Assembly (NCBI RefSeq): GCF_015905305.1
Contig: NZ_JADZLQ010000001.1
Location: 620,001-684,000 of the forward strand
Reading direction: 5' to 3'
Source of the DNA: Pinirhizobacter soli
GTDB taxonomy: Bacteria > Pseudomonadota > Gammaproteobacteria > Xanthomonadales > Rhodanobacteraceae
DNA: 64,000 nucleotides
The translations under genes were made by a program, and so were the position numbers. Below, one piece after another: positions 28,951 to 38,303 of this stretch. Below the pieces are notes generated by a model, which had not been told where the DNA came from, ran no database searches, and saw nothing but the letters and a program-made list of their open reading frames with translations. The stretch's first letter is position 1, and the number at the start of each line of letters is the position of its first letter.

Positions 28951-31281
28951 ATGCCACACCTGGGCTTCCGCCTGCGGGTTGCGCTCTTCTTCGTCGCGAC
29001 CATCATCGCCGTGCAGGCGCTGACGGCGGGCCTCGGCTATGAGGTAGCGCGCCGCGAGCTGGTACGCCAGGGCGGCACCCAGCTGGAAGCGAACTCCAAC
29101 GCCTTCGTGGCGCAGATGGACGACATCGCGACAAGGGTGGCCTCGTCGGTCCAGGTGCTCTCGCAAGACTACGGGCTGCGCTCGGCCATTGGCGAGCAGG
29201 ACCACGGCACGGTGCTGTCGATCCTGCGCAACCATGGCCGCCGGGTCGGCGCCACGCGCATGCAGCTGGTGGGATTGGACGGCAAGGTCCAGGCCGACAC
29301 GGCGCATCCCGGAGCGGCCGCCGCGCCGTTTGCCAGACCCACCCTGTTGCAAGGCGCCTTCGATGGCCGCAAGGCAGCGGTCGTGGCGGAGGACGGCGCG
29401 GTGTTCTGGCAGGTGATCGTGCCCATCTATGCCCCGCAACCGGCCGGCCTGGTCGTGGCCAGCGTTCCCATCGACGACAAGCTGCTGTCGCATATGCAGG
29501 AGCTCTCCACCCTGCCCCGCGACGTGGAAATGATGACGCGGCCAGCGGGCAAACCGTGGTCGGTGGTGGCCCACGGCGGAGGCGAGGCGCGGCTGCCTCC
29601 CGGGTTCTTCGCCGGCAACGACCATTTCCCGGATGCACCCGTGCTTGCCCAGTCCGGCGGACGCGAATACCTGGTGCTGGCGCGCAGTTTTCCCCAGGCA
29701 GCGGGCGATCCGGAGGTTGCCGCCGTGCTTGGCTATTCGCTGGACGAAGCCTTGCGCCCGTATCGTTCGGTATGGCTTACCTGGGCCGGGCTGCTGGTGC
29801 TGGGCCTGGTACTGGGAGTGCTCGGCTCGCTCTTGATCGCCCGCAGTGTTTCCAGGCCCGTGGAGGCACTGGCCGCCGCGGCCCGTCGAATCGAAGCGGG
29901 CGATTACCGGGCGCCAGAGGGCATACGGCGCAATGACGAGATCGGCCAGCTCGCCACCAGTTTCCAGGCCATGACCGCGGCCATCGGCCAGCGCGAGGAG
30001 CGCATTCGCGAGCAGGCGCTGCACGATGCGGTGACCGGGCTTCCCAACCGGGTGGCCAGCCAGGCGGCGATCGACCGCCCCCGCGCCACCTCCGAGGCGA
30101 CCCTGGTGATGCTTGGCATTACCCGCCTTCCGGACATCATCAAGACCGTGGGCCATGCCCTGGGCGACCGGCTGATGCATGACGCAGGCCGCCGCCTGTC
30201 GGACCTGGCCGGATCGCGTTTCGTCGGGCGCGTGTCCGATACGCAGTTCGTGCTGTGGCTTCCCGATGCCGGCCGTACCCGTGCCACGGAGCTTGCCTCG
30301 CGCCTGCTCGATGCCCTGGGCCGACCCTTCGTCGAAGGCGACTTCAGCATCGACATGGGGCCGGCCATCGGCATCGCCTGTGCCCCGGGGGACGGTGAAG
30401 ACGCCGCCACCTTGCTGCGCCATGCGGAGGTCGCCCAGTTCGCCGCGGCAGGGTCCGCGCGCGGCCTGGCGTTCTACGATGCCGCCACCGACCCGCACCG
30501 CCCCGATCGTCTGTCGCTGATGGGCGACCTGCGCGAAGCGATCGACCAGGGCCAGCTCGCCCTGCACTACCAGCCGAAGCTGGACCTTGCCAGCGGACGC
30601 GTCATGGCGGCCGAAGCACTGATCCGCTGGCAGCACCCGCGGCGCGGCCTGGTGCCACCGGACGCCTTCATCGGCGTAGCGGAGGAAACCGGCAACATCG
30701 GCCGCCTGACCCGCTGGGTGATCAACGACGCCCTGGCCCGCGCCCGAGCGTGGACCGACGCGGGGCATCCCATCAACATCGCGGTGAACCTTTCCGCGCG
30801 CGACCTGGAAGACCCCGACCTCACCCGCCGCATCGGCGACCTTACGGCCCTGCACGGCGTGCCCACGTCGATCCTCACCCTGGAGGTCACCGAAAGCGCC
30901 GTGATAGCCGATCCCGCCCGCGCCCTTCAGGAACTGCGTCGGCTTGCCGATCTAGGGTTCAAGATCGCCGTGGATGACTTCGGCGTCGGCCAATCCTCCT
31001 TCGCGTACCTCCGCCAGATGCCTATCCACGAACTGAAGATCGACAAGACCTTCATCCGCAACGTAGCCCACGACGAGGGCGACCGCGTGGTGGTGAGGTC
31101 AATCGTGGACTTGAGCCATCGGCTGGGCCTGCGCGTCACCGCCGAAGGCGCCGAAGACTCAGCCGCACTGGACTACCTGCGTGAAGTCGGCTGCGACTGC
31201 GCCCAAGGCTTTCACATCGCCGCTGCCATGCCGGCCCCGGCCTTCGCCGAACGCTTCCTGGTCGACGGCTCGACGGCATGA
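28951..31281 (+). CDS. membrane c-di-GMP phosphodiesterase (degenerate GGDEF plus EAL)
   Basis: A 776-residue protein: N-terminal helix, periplasmic sensor (about 30-270), second helix (about 278-300), HAMP, GGDEF-like and EAL domains. The GGDEF motif is replaced by VSDTQ, so cyclase activity is unlikely. The EAL domain looks complete: EAL at 555, then NLSARDL, VTES, DDFG-x-G, KIDK, EGAE and QGF. It should hydrolyse c-di-GMP in response to a periplasmic cue. It lies six bases after the cupredoxin gene and its stop overlaps the next start, so the sensor may read copper or redox state via the cupredoxin. Confidence 0.9.
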   Translation: MPHLGFRLRVALFFVATIIAVQALTAGLGYEVARRELVRQGGTQLEANSNAFVAQMDDIATRVASSVQVLSQDYGLRSAIGEQDHGTVLSILRNHGRRVGATRMQLVGLDGKVQADTAHPGAAAAPFARPTLLQGAFDGRKAAVVAEDGAVFWQVIVPIYAPQPAGLVVASVPIDDKLLSHMQELSTLPRDVEMMTRPAGKPWSVVAHGGGEARLPPGFFAGNDHFPDAPVLAQSGGREYLVLARSFPQAAGDPEVAAVLGYSLDEALRPYRSVWLTWAGLLVLGLVLGVLGSLLIARSVSRPVEALAAAARRIEAGDYRAPEGIRRNDEIGQLATSFQAMTAAIGQREERIREQALHDAVTGLPNRVASQAAIDRPRATSEATLVMLGITRLPDIIKTVGHALGDRLMHDAGRRLSDLAGSRFVGRVSDTQFVLWLPDAGRTRATELASRLLDALGRPFVEGDFSIDMGPAIGIACAPGDGEDAATLLRHAEVAQFAAAGSARGLAFYDAATDPHRPDRLSLMGDLREAIDQGQLALHYQPKLDLASGRVMAAEALIRWQHPRRGLVPPDAFIGVAEETGNIGRLTRWVINDALARARAWTDAGHPINIAVNLSARDLEDPDLTRRIGDLTALHGVPTSILTLEVTESAVIADPARALQELRRLADLGFKIAVDDFGVGQSSFAYLRQMPIHELKIDKTFIRNVAHDEGDRVVVRSIVDLSHRLGLRVTAEGAEDSAALDYLREVGCDCAQGFHIAAAMPAPAFAERFLVDGSTA

Positions 31282-32501
31282 TGGCCCCGGCCAGCGTTCG
31301 CGGCGTCGTCCTCGCCGGGCTCGCGTTCGCTGGTAGCGCGGCATCGGCACAGGACGTGAAAATCCATGCCTTCCTCGATGGACGCCTGGTGGATGCGCCC
31401 TCGCCCACCAGCTTTACCGAAGGCGGCTACGGCAAGACGCGCTACGGCAGCGGCGACACCCGCCTGCAATTTGGTGGGGGCGGCCTGATCGTGACGGCCC
31501 AGGCCACTCCTTCGCTATTGGGCCTGGTGGACGTGCAGGCGCAGACCACCGATCACCGCATGCTGGGCCTGGTGGAAAGTTACCTACGCTATCGCCCCGT
31601 GTCGCTCTCGCCATGGCGCTGGTCGCTGCAGGCCGGGGTGTTCTTCCCGCCGGTGTCGCTGGAGAACGACGGCATCGGCTGGACCAGCCCGTGGACCATC
31701 ACGCCCTCGGCGATCAACAGCTGGGTGGGGGAAGAACTGCGCGATGTCGGCGTGCAGGGACAACTTCAGTGGCGCGGCCAAAGCAGCTCACTTGCTGCCA
31801 CCGGCGCGCTATTCCGTCGCAACGAGATCGCAGGCAACATCCTGCCCACCCGCGGCTGGTCGCTCAGCGACCTGACCTACGGCCTGGGCGAACGCATCCG
31901 CCTGCCGGACCAGCCCAGCGAAAATGGTCAAGCGCCCACCGAGCGCTACGATCCCTTCCGCCGCGTCACCAACCAGATCGGCTGGCACGCGGACCTCACC
32001 TGGCGCGCGCCGGGCAATACGCGCGTGACCCTGCTGCGCTGGGACAACGGCGCCGACCCGCATGCATGGGTGCCCTATGAAGGCGGGGACCGCCTCTATG
32101 CCTGGCGAACGAAGTTCTGGTCGCTTGGCGCCACCACACAATCGGGCCCCGTCACCTGGATCGCGCAGGCCATGGAGGGCGGTACGCTGGCGCTGCCCGG
32201 GACTCGTCACGTGCAGACACACTTCCGCTCCGCCTTCGTGCTGGTGGGCTGGAACCAGGGCGCCTGGCGGCCTGCCTTGCGCTTGGAACACTTCAGCACC
32301 GACAACGACTCCAGCTTCGGCGACGGCGGCGAGCACGGCAACGCGGTGACGGCGGCACTGGCGTGGCGTCCGCACGACTGGCTGCGCATCACCTATGAAT
32401 TGATGCGCGTGGACAGCTACCGCTCGTACCTGGCAAGCACGGGCCAATCGCCCAGCGTCAAGGCCACCCAGATGCAGGTAAGCGCGCGCCTGTTGTATTG
32501 A
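31278..32501 (+). CDS. outer-membrane beta-barrel (porin-like) protein
   Basis: A 407-residue exported protein with a signal peptide (cleavage after SAASA, mature QDVKIHAF). It has alternating amphipathic strands and the C-terminal signature VSARLLY with a terminal aromatic residue, as needed for BAM insertion. Weakly like DcaP/phosphate-porin barrels; the substrate is unknown. The start overlaps the end of the EAL gene (ATGA), so the three genes are one translationally coupled unit linking periplasmic copper protein, c-di-GMP turnover and an outer-membrane channel. Confidence 0.75.
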   Translation: MMAPASVRGVVLAGLAFAGSAASAQDVKIHAFLDGRLVDAPSPTSFTEGGYGKTRYGSGDTRLQFGGGGLIVTAQATPSLLGLVDVQAQTTDHRMLGLVESYLRYRPVSLSPWRWSLQAGVFFPPVSLENDGIGWTSPWTITPSAINSWVGEELRDVGVQGQLQWRGQSSSLAATGALFRRNEIAGNILPTRGWSLSDLTYGLGERIRLPDQPSENGQAPTERYDPFRRVTNQIGWHADLTWRAPGNTRVTLLRWDNGADPHAWVPYEGGDRLYAWRTKFWSLGATTQSGPVTWIAQAMEGGTLALPGTRHVQTHFRSAFVLVGWNQGAWRPALRLEHFSTDNDSSFGDGGEHGNAVTAALAWRPHDWLRITYELMRVDSYRSYLASTGQSPSVKATQMQVSARLLY

Positions 32502-32556
32502 CCGGCCTTGCCCGAGGGGGGCACCATCGGTGATCCCCGCGCCCAAAGGCATCCCC

Positions 32557-34320
32557 ATGCGCTGCAAGCCCTGGCTCATCATCCTCGTCGCCGCGCTTGC
32601 CGCGTGCAGCTCCAGCCACAACGACACCCAGGCTCCGGCGGCCGCATCCACCGCGCCGGCCAAGGCTTCAACCGCGCCGCCGCCCCCGGTTCCGGCGGTG
32701 CCGCCCGGCTCGCATACGTTCCAGGCGGCTATCAACGCCGACGACTTCTCAGCCCACCTGCGTACCATCGCCTCGGACGAATTCGCCGGCCGCAAGCCCG
32801 GCACCATCGGCGAACGCCTGACCACAAACTACCTGGTGGAGCAGTTCAAGCGCATCGGCCTTACGCCCGGCGTGAAAGGCGAATGGTTCCAGGCCGTTCC
32901 GGCCGTCACCACGACCTTGGAGCACCAGGACACGCTCAAACTTGATGTCGCCGAGGGCGGCGGTACCGAATCGTTCGCCTTCGCCAAGGACATGGTGGTC
33001 GCCACGCTCAATGCATCGGCCCACGTGGAACTGAAAGACTCCGACATCATCTTCGCCGGCTACGGCGTGGACGCGCCCGACCAGCAGTGGAACGACTTCG
33101 ACGGCGTAGACGTGAAGGGCAAGACGGTGGTGGTGCTGGTGAATGACCCGGGCTGGAACGGCACCGATAAAGCGCTGTTCAAGGGTCGGGAAATGACCTA
33201 CTACGGCCGCTGGACATACAAGTACGAAGAGGCTGCACGCAAAGGCGCCGCCGCCGTCTTCATCGTGCACCAGACCGAACCGGCAGGCTACGGCTGGAAC
33301 GTGGTGGAATCAGGCTTCTCCATGCCGCGGCTCGACCTTCCGGTGAGCGAAGACCCGGCCCCCCGCATGCCCATCGCCGGCTGGCTCACCCTCGATGCCG
33401 CCAAACGGCTCTTCGCCAAAGCCGGCAAAGACTTCGACGCGCTTTCAGCCCAGGCCAACCAGCGCGGTTTCAAGGCCGTGCCCCTGGATGCGAAGGCGTC
33501 CATCACGCTCGACAGCACCATCGGTACGTCCATTTCCAGCAACGTCATCGGCGTACTGAAAGGCAGCAAGCACCCGGACGAAGCCATCGTCTACACCGCG
33601 CACTGGGACCACCTGGGTACCGATCCTTCGCTCAAGGGCCACACCATCTACAACGGCGCGGTCGACAACGGCACCGGCATTGCAGCGATGCTGGAGATCG
33701 CCGAGGCGTTCGCGGCGAAGAACCCGCACCCGGAGCGCAGCATCGTGTTCGCCGCAGTGACGATGGAAGAATCGGGGCTGCTGGGCTCGAAGTACTACGT
33801 GGCGCACCCGGTGTTCCCGCTGGCCAAGACGGTGGCCGACATCAACATGGATGCGATAGACATCATGGGCCCGACGCACGACATGTCGGTGGTGGGCCTG
33901 GGCCAGTCGCAGCTCGATGATGTACTGAAGGATGTCCTTGCTTCCCGTGGTCGCGTGGTCAGCGGTGACGACGCGCCGGAAAAGGGCCACTACTTCCGCT
34001 CAGATCATTTCAACTTCGCCAAGGCCGGCGTGCCGGCGCTTTCCGCCGGTGGCGGCGTGGACATGGTCCAGGGCGGCAAGGCGGCCGGCGAAGCCGCCGT
34101 GGCCGACTACGTCGCCCATCGCTACCACCAGCCGGCCGACGTCTTCGACCCTCGCTGGGACTTCACCGGCGTGCTGCAGAACGTGCAGGCCTATTACGAC
34201 GTGGGGGCGAAGCTGGCCGACAGCGACGTGTGGCCAGCGTGGAGCGAAGGCAGTGAGTTCCGCGCGGCGCGCGAGGCGATGCTTGCCAAGCCTGCGGCGA
34301 AGGCGAAGAAGAAGCACTAG
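32557..34320 (+). CDS. M28 family zinc aminopeptidase, lipoprotein, with PA domain
   Basis: A 587-residue lipoprotein: signal peptide with lipobox LAAC, then a Pro/Ala/Thr-rich tether. An N-terminal M28 part is followed by a PA insert (about 150-290) and the catalytic core. The two-zinc site is complete: His349 (HWDHLG), Asp370 (VDNGTG), the Glu-Glu pair (MEESGLLGS), Asp428 (NMDAID) and His484 (RSDHFN). It cleaves N-terminal residues from peptides, probably at the outer membrane. The start at 32557 (ATG) gives a proper signal peptide; a GTG 27 bases earlier is less likely. The stop overlaps the convergent porin stop (CTAG). Confidence 0.92.
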   Translation: MRCKPWLIILVAALAACSSSHNDTQAPAAASTAPAKASTAPPPPVPAVPPGSHTFQAAINADDFSAHLRTIASDEFAGRKPGTIGERLTTNYLVEQFKRIGLTPGVKGEWFQAVPAVTTTLEHQDTLKLDVAEGGGTESFAFAKDMVVATLNASAHVELKDSDIIFAGYGVDAPDQQWNDFDGVDVKGKTVVVLVNDPGWNGTDKALFKGREMTYYGRWTYKYEEAARKGAAAVFIVHQTEPAGYGWNVVESGFSMPRLDLPVSEDPAPRMPIAGWLTLDAAKRLFAKAGKDFDALSAQANQRGFKAVPLDAKASITLDSTIGTSISSNVIGVLKGSKHPDEAIVYTAHWDHLGTDPSLKGHTIYNGAVDNGTGIAAMLEIAEAFAAKNPHPERSIVFAAVTMEESGLLGSKYYVAHPVFPLAKTVADINMDAIDIMGPTHDMSVVGLGQSQLDDVLKDVLASRGRVVSGDDAPEKGHYFRSDHFNFAKAGVPALSAGGGVDMVQGGKAAGEAAVADYVAHRYHQPADVFDPRWDFTGVLQNVQAYYDVGAKLADSDVWPAWSEGSEFRAAREAMLAKPAAKAKKKH

Positions 34321-35753
34321 AAGTTCCACTGCAGCTGCACACGCGCCACGTTGGCCCGCACCCGCGGGTACGGCGCCTGGCGCGTGTTGGTGCGGCGCAT
34401 GTTGGCGTAGGCAACGGCGATTTCCAGCGCATTGGACGGCTGCCATTCCACGCCAGCTTCCAGCTCGTCGACCAGCATGCGCGGGGCATTGGTGTCGAAC
34501 TTCGCCGCGCCCCGGTATGTTTGCCACTTCAGGTAAGGCGTCAGCACGCCATAGGCGCCCGTGCGGCGCAGCATCGCCTGCACGTAACCGCCGCGAAGCG
34601 AGCGGGTACGGATGCGCTGCTGCGCGACATCCAGCTGCGGTCCCTCACCGACCGTCCACTCCGCCTGCAGGCCGAAAGGCTGCGGATACCAGATCACGTG
34701 GGCGGCGACCCGGCGATCGGTGGAGCCCTGGATGCCAGCATCAACCGCAGGGGTAAACGAAGTGCCATCGATCTTGATCGACGTCGGCGTCCCCACCCGG
34801 TACTGGCCTGCATAGGCATCGGCGCCCACTTGCACGAACTGTCCAGAAGACAGCTTGAACGGCCAGGTGGCATGCAACACCACATGGCGCCGGTCGTTGC
34901 CCTCCGCGCGGTTGGCGCCCTGGCCGTTATAGACGCCCAGTCCAAGTACGCCATAGTCCCCGCTTCCCTTCAGCCCCGACTTGGTGAGTTCGCCAAAGCG
35001 CTGGGCGGCAACCTTCGGAGAGTAATAAAGGAACACTCCAAGATCGCGCTCGTCGCGCACGCCGGCATTGAGCGCGTCGGCGCGATCAGGTGCCAGGCGG
35101 TTCTGGCTCGACTGCAGGTTCTCAAAGCCATAAGGCACTTTCGACTGCCCGGCGCGCAAGCGCCATTCACCGGCGCGGTCAAGATTGATATCGGCATAGG
35201 CATCGCGTAGCTGGCCGAAGTTGGATGTCGATGAACCCGTGGGCGTACTGCCGAAGTCCGGCTGCAGGTAGACGAATACGCGCTCGCTCACCTGGCCGCT
35301 GATGACCAGGCGAACACGTCGCAGCCCAAACGACTGGTTCGCACCCAGGAACCGATCTCCCGGCGTCGCCAGCCGAGCTTCATCACCTGAAAGCACCTGG
35401 TTGTAGCGCATCTGCACATAGCCGCGAAGCTGCAGGCGTTCATGCCAAGGCCCGACAGGCGGCTTGACCGCCGCGACCCTGGCCGTGGAGGCCGAGACGG
35501 TTGTCTCGGCGGGACGGTGGTCGCCGTCGGCCGGGGCGGTGGCCGCAGACGGCGCAGCGACGTTCGCTGTGGCGTGGCTCGTGGCAGCGGGCTCGTCGAC
35601 CTTGCGAAACGCTCCCAGCCGGGTCCGGCCGGGGCCCGGTTCGGCGAAGATCTGCCGGGTCTTTTGATCGACGTAAAGCTCAACGTCCGCCTCGGCGGCA
35701 TTGACGTTCGACATGGCGGCCAACAGGCCCACGGCCAGGATGCTTCGTTTCAT
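34317..35753 (-). CDS. OprO/OprP-type outer-membrane porin
   Basis: A 478-residue exported protein with a signal peptide (MKRSILAVGLLAAMSNVNAA). After an Ala/Thr-rich, probably periplasmic region (30-110) the barrel begins (LQLRGYVQMRYNQVL). Porin_O_P features follow (GLRRVRLVISGQVSERVFVYLQPDFG, then RAGQSKVPYGFENLQSS), with a terminal QLQWNF. This family imports anions such as phosphate or sulfonates. The start at 35753 has an AAGGAA ribosome-binding site. No phosphate genes are adjacent, so the substrate is open. Confidence 0.85.
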   Translation of the reverse strand: MKRSILAVGLLAAMSNVNAAEADVELYVDQKTRQIFAEPGPGRTRLGAFRKVDEPAATSHATANVAAPSAATAPADGDHRPAETTVSASTARVAAVKPPVGPWHERLQLRGYVQMRYNQVLSGDEARLATPGDRFLGANQSFGLRRVRLVISGQVSERVFVYLQPDFGSTPTGSSTSNFGQLRDAYADINLDRAGEWRLRAGQSKVPYGFENLQSSQNRLAPDRADALNAGVRDERDLGVFLYYSPKVAAQRFGELTKSGLKGSGDYGVLGLGVYNGQGANRAEGNDRRHVVLHATWPFKLSSGQFVQVGADAYAGQYRVGTPTSIKIDGTSFTPAVDAGIQGSTDRRVAAHVIWYPQPFGLQAEWTVGEGPQLDVAQQRIRTRSLRGGYVQAMLRRTGAYGVLTPYLKWQTYRGAAKFDTNAPRMLVDELEAGVEWQPSNALEIAVAYANMRRTNTRQAPYPRVRANVARVQLQWNF

Positions 35754-36007
35754 GCTCACGTTCCTTGTGTCAACGGCGTCGCCTATCCTGGCGACAAGGG
35801 CGGACGGTACGATGCGGATGTTTCGGCGTAGTGACAACGAGCGCAAAAGGCTGCGAAAACAATCGCAGCAGAATCAGCGGTTTATACATTTTGCCGAAAA
35901 TTCATAGTTCAAACCCACCGTTCCTGCGGCGATAATCCGATCTCGGCCGCCCTAGGGGAATCCATGGCGCGCCGGCCAACCCCTTCCCAATAAAAAGATC
36001 CACGCCG

Positions 36008-38251
36008 ATGCCCACCGCCTCCCAGCGCCTGCCGCGCCGCGCCCGCCTTGCCCTGTCCCTCGCCGCCGCCTTCGCCGTACCTGCGTTCGCCCAGGACACC
36101 GCCACCGCCCCGCGCGCGGACAAGCCCGCCACCTTGCAGACGATCACGGTAACGGCGGAAAAACGGGTGGAAGACATGCAGAAGGTGCCGATCTCGATGA
36201 CGGTGCTGCCGGCGGACAAGCTCGAGGCCTTCGGCCAGGCCGGTGACGGCGTGCTGCAGCTGGCTTCGCGCGCGCCCAGCGTCTACGCCGAGACGTCCTA
36301 CGGAAGGGAATTCCCGCGCTTCTATATTCGCGGCCTGGGCAACAGCGACTTCGACCTCAATGCCTCGCAGCCGGTGTCGATGGTGTACGACGATATCGTG
36401 CAGGAGAACCCCATCCTGAAGGGCTTTCCCCTGTTCGACCTGGAACAGGTCGAAGTACTGCGCGGTCCGCAAGGCACGCTGTTCGGACGTAACTCCCCGG
36501 CGGGCGTGATCAAGTTCGAATCGCGCAAGCCCACGCAGGAAACCACAGGGTACGCCCGTGTGTCCTATGGCTCGCTCGGCACCGCCAACGCCGAGGCCGC
36601 CATCGGCGGCGCGCTTTCCTCCGCATGGTCGGCACGCATCTCGGCGCTCGCCCAGCATCGCGACAACTGGATCGACAACACCTTCAAGGGCAAGAACGAC
36701 GACCTGGGTGGCTACAACGACCGCGCCGTGCGCGTGCAGGCACTGTACGAACCCAATAGCGATTTCAACGCGCTGATCAACGTGCACGCCCGATGGCTCG
36801 ACGGCAGCGCCATGGTGAACCGCGCCAACGCCATCGAACTTGGCGAACCCAGCTTCGTGCCCGGATTCGACCGCGACAAGGTGGCCCAGGACGGCAACAA
36901 CAAGCAGCACCTGTTCACCTGGGGCAGCAATCTGCACCTGAACTGGAAGCTTGGCGACTTGAACCTGACCTCGATCACGGGCCTGGAACGCGCCACCACC
37001 TACAGCCTGGGTGACGTCGACGGCGGCTACGGGGCCGTATTCGCGCCGCCCAGCGGCCCAGGCGTGATCCCCTTCCCGTCCGAAACCGCCGACGCGCTGC
37101 CGAAGGACCGCCAGATCACCCAGGAAATACGCCTGTCCAACGACCAGACCGAGCGCCTGAAGTGGCAGACCGGCGTGTATTACTTCGATGAAGATATCGC
37201 CATCGATAACTTCTCGTACGACACGCTGGCCAACCACGCCCTCAACGACTGGGCGCAGCAGTCCCAGCGCACCAAGGCATGGGCGGTGTTCGGCTCGGCC
37301 GACTACGATGTCACCGATCGCTTCGACATTCGCGCCGGCGCCCGCTTCTCGCACGACAAGCGCGATTTCTCGGCCAGCCGCGTGTTCGGTTTCGATGGCC
37401 CGCTTAGCCCGCTCACCGCCAAGCCCACCGATGCCCGCTGGAGCGGCGACATCACCGGCAGTTACGCCATCAGCGACAAGACCAATGCCTACGTGCGCGT
37501 GGCCAACGGCTTCCGCGCGCCCAGCGTGCAGGGCCGCCTCACCTTCGCCGACACCATCTCCACGGCCAAGCCTGAAACCATCACTTCGTACGAGTTCGGC
37601 ATGAAGACGCTCGCCGCCGACGGCAAGCTGCGCTTCAACGCCGACATCTACAAGTACAACATGCACAACGAACAGCTCACCGCGGTGGGCGGCGCCACCA
37701 ACGTGACGCAGCTGCTCAATGCGAAGAAGACCGAAGGCTACGGTGCCGAGTTCGATGCCGAGGCTTACCTCACTCCGAACTTCATCGTCACCGCCGGCGG
37801 CAGCTACAACCATACGGAACTGAAGGACCGGAACCTTGCTGTTGCGATCTGCGGCTCAGGCTGCACGGTGCTCGACCCGCTCAACGCCCAGGGCAACGCC
37901 CTGATCAATGGCAACGTGCTGCCGAACTCGCCCAAGTGGATCGGCACCTTTACTGCCCGCTACGGTATTCCCTATGGCGACAACGGCGAATTCTTCGTCT
38001 ACACCGACTGGAACTACCGCAGCGAGATCAACTTCTTCCTGTACGACTCGGCCGAATACCGTTCCAAGGCGTTCCTCGAAGGCGGCTTGCGCCTGGGCTA
38101 CAACTGGGACTTCGGCAAGCGCGAAGTGGCGCTTTACGGCCGCAACATCACCGGCAAGGAAGTGATCACCGGCGCGATCGACTTCAACAACCGCACGGCG
38201 TTCGTCAACGACCCGCGCGTGATCGGCATCGAGTTCCGCGCCGAACTGTAA
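36008..38251 (+). CDS. TonB-dependent receptor
   Basis: A 747-residue outer-membrane receptor: signal peptide ending AVPAFA, TonB box TITVTAEKR near residue 45, plug domain with the conserved VEVLRGPQGTLFGRNSPAGVI, and a 22-strand barrel ending IGIEFRAEL. It imports a chelated metal or a sugar using TonB-ExbBD energy. The barrel is of the pesticin/hydroxamate-like, SusC-unrelated type. There is no clear Fur box in the 254-base divergent gap with the porin gene. The ligand is unknown; the adjacent SDR gene is on the other strand and separated by a hairpin. Confidence 0.92.
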   Translation: MPTASQRLPRRARLALSLAAAFAVPAFAQDTATAPRADKPATLQTITVTAEKRVEDMQKVPISMTVLPADKLEAFGQAGDGVLQLASRAPSVYAETSYGREFPRFYIRGLGNSDFDLNASQPVSMVYDDIVQENPILKGFPLFDLEQVEVLRGPQGTLFGRNSPAGVIKFESRKPTQETTGYARVSYGSLGTANAEAAIGGALSSAWSARISALAQHRDNWIDNTFKGKNDDLGGYNDRAVRVQALYEPNSDFNALINVHARWLDGSAMVNRANAIELGEPSFVPGFDRDKVAQDGNNKQHLFTWGSNLHLNWKLGDLNLTSITGLERATTYSLGDVDGGYGAVFAPPSGPGVIPFPSETADALPKDRQITQEIRLSNDQTERLKWQTGVYYFDEDIAIDNFSYDTLANHALNDWAQQSQRTKAWAVFGSADYDVTDRFDIRAGARFSHDKRDFSASRVFGFDGPLSPLTAKPTDARWSGDITGSYAISDKTNAYVRVANGFRAPSVQGRLTFADTISTAKPETITSYEFGMKTLAADGKLRFNADIYKYNMHNEQLTAVGGATNVTQLLNAKKTEGYGAEFDAEAYLTPNFIVTAGGSYNHTELKDRNLAVAICGSGCTVLDPLNAQGNALINGNVLPNSPKWIGTFTARYGIPYGDNGEFFVYTDWNYRSEINFFLYDSAEYRSKAFLEGGLRLGYNWDFGKREVALYGRNITGKEVITGAIDFNNRTAFVNDPRVIGIEFRAEL

Positions 38252-38258
38252 GGAGCCC

Positions 38259-38290
38259 ATCGGGGTCAGAGTGATTACACTGACCCCGAT
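38259..38290. repeat. REP-like palindrome between the TonB receptor and the SDR gene
   Basis: An 11-bp perfect stem (ATCGGGGTCAG / CTGACCCCGAT) with a 10-base loop, eight bases after the receptor stop and 14 before the SDR stop. It has no T-run. The GGGGTCAG...CTGACCCC layout resembles REP elements mobilised by Y1 (RAYT-like) transposases. It may protect the 3' ends of both convergent mRNAs. Confidence 0.55.
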
Positions 38291-38303
38291 CGACGACACC
38301 GCT

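Noticed and set aside
28255-30855. An 866-codon open frame on the minus strand
   Set aside because: Antisense to the cupredoxin and EAL genes; low-complexity composition typical of shadow frames.
35909-37813. A 634-codon open frame on the minus strand
   Set aside because: Antisense to the TonB-dependent receptor, which is unambiguous.
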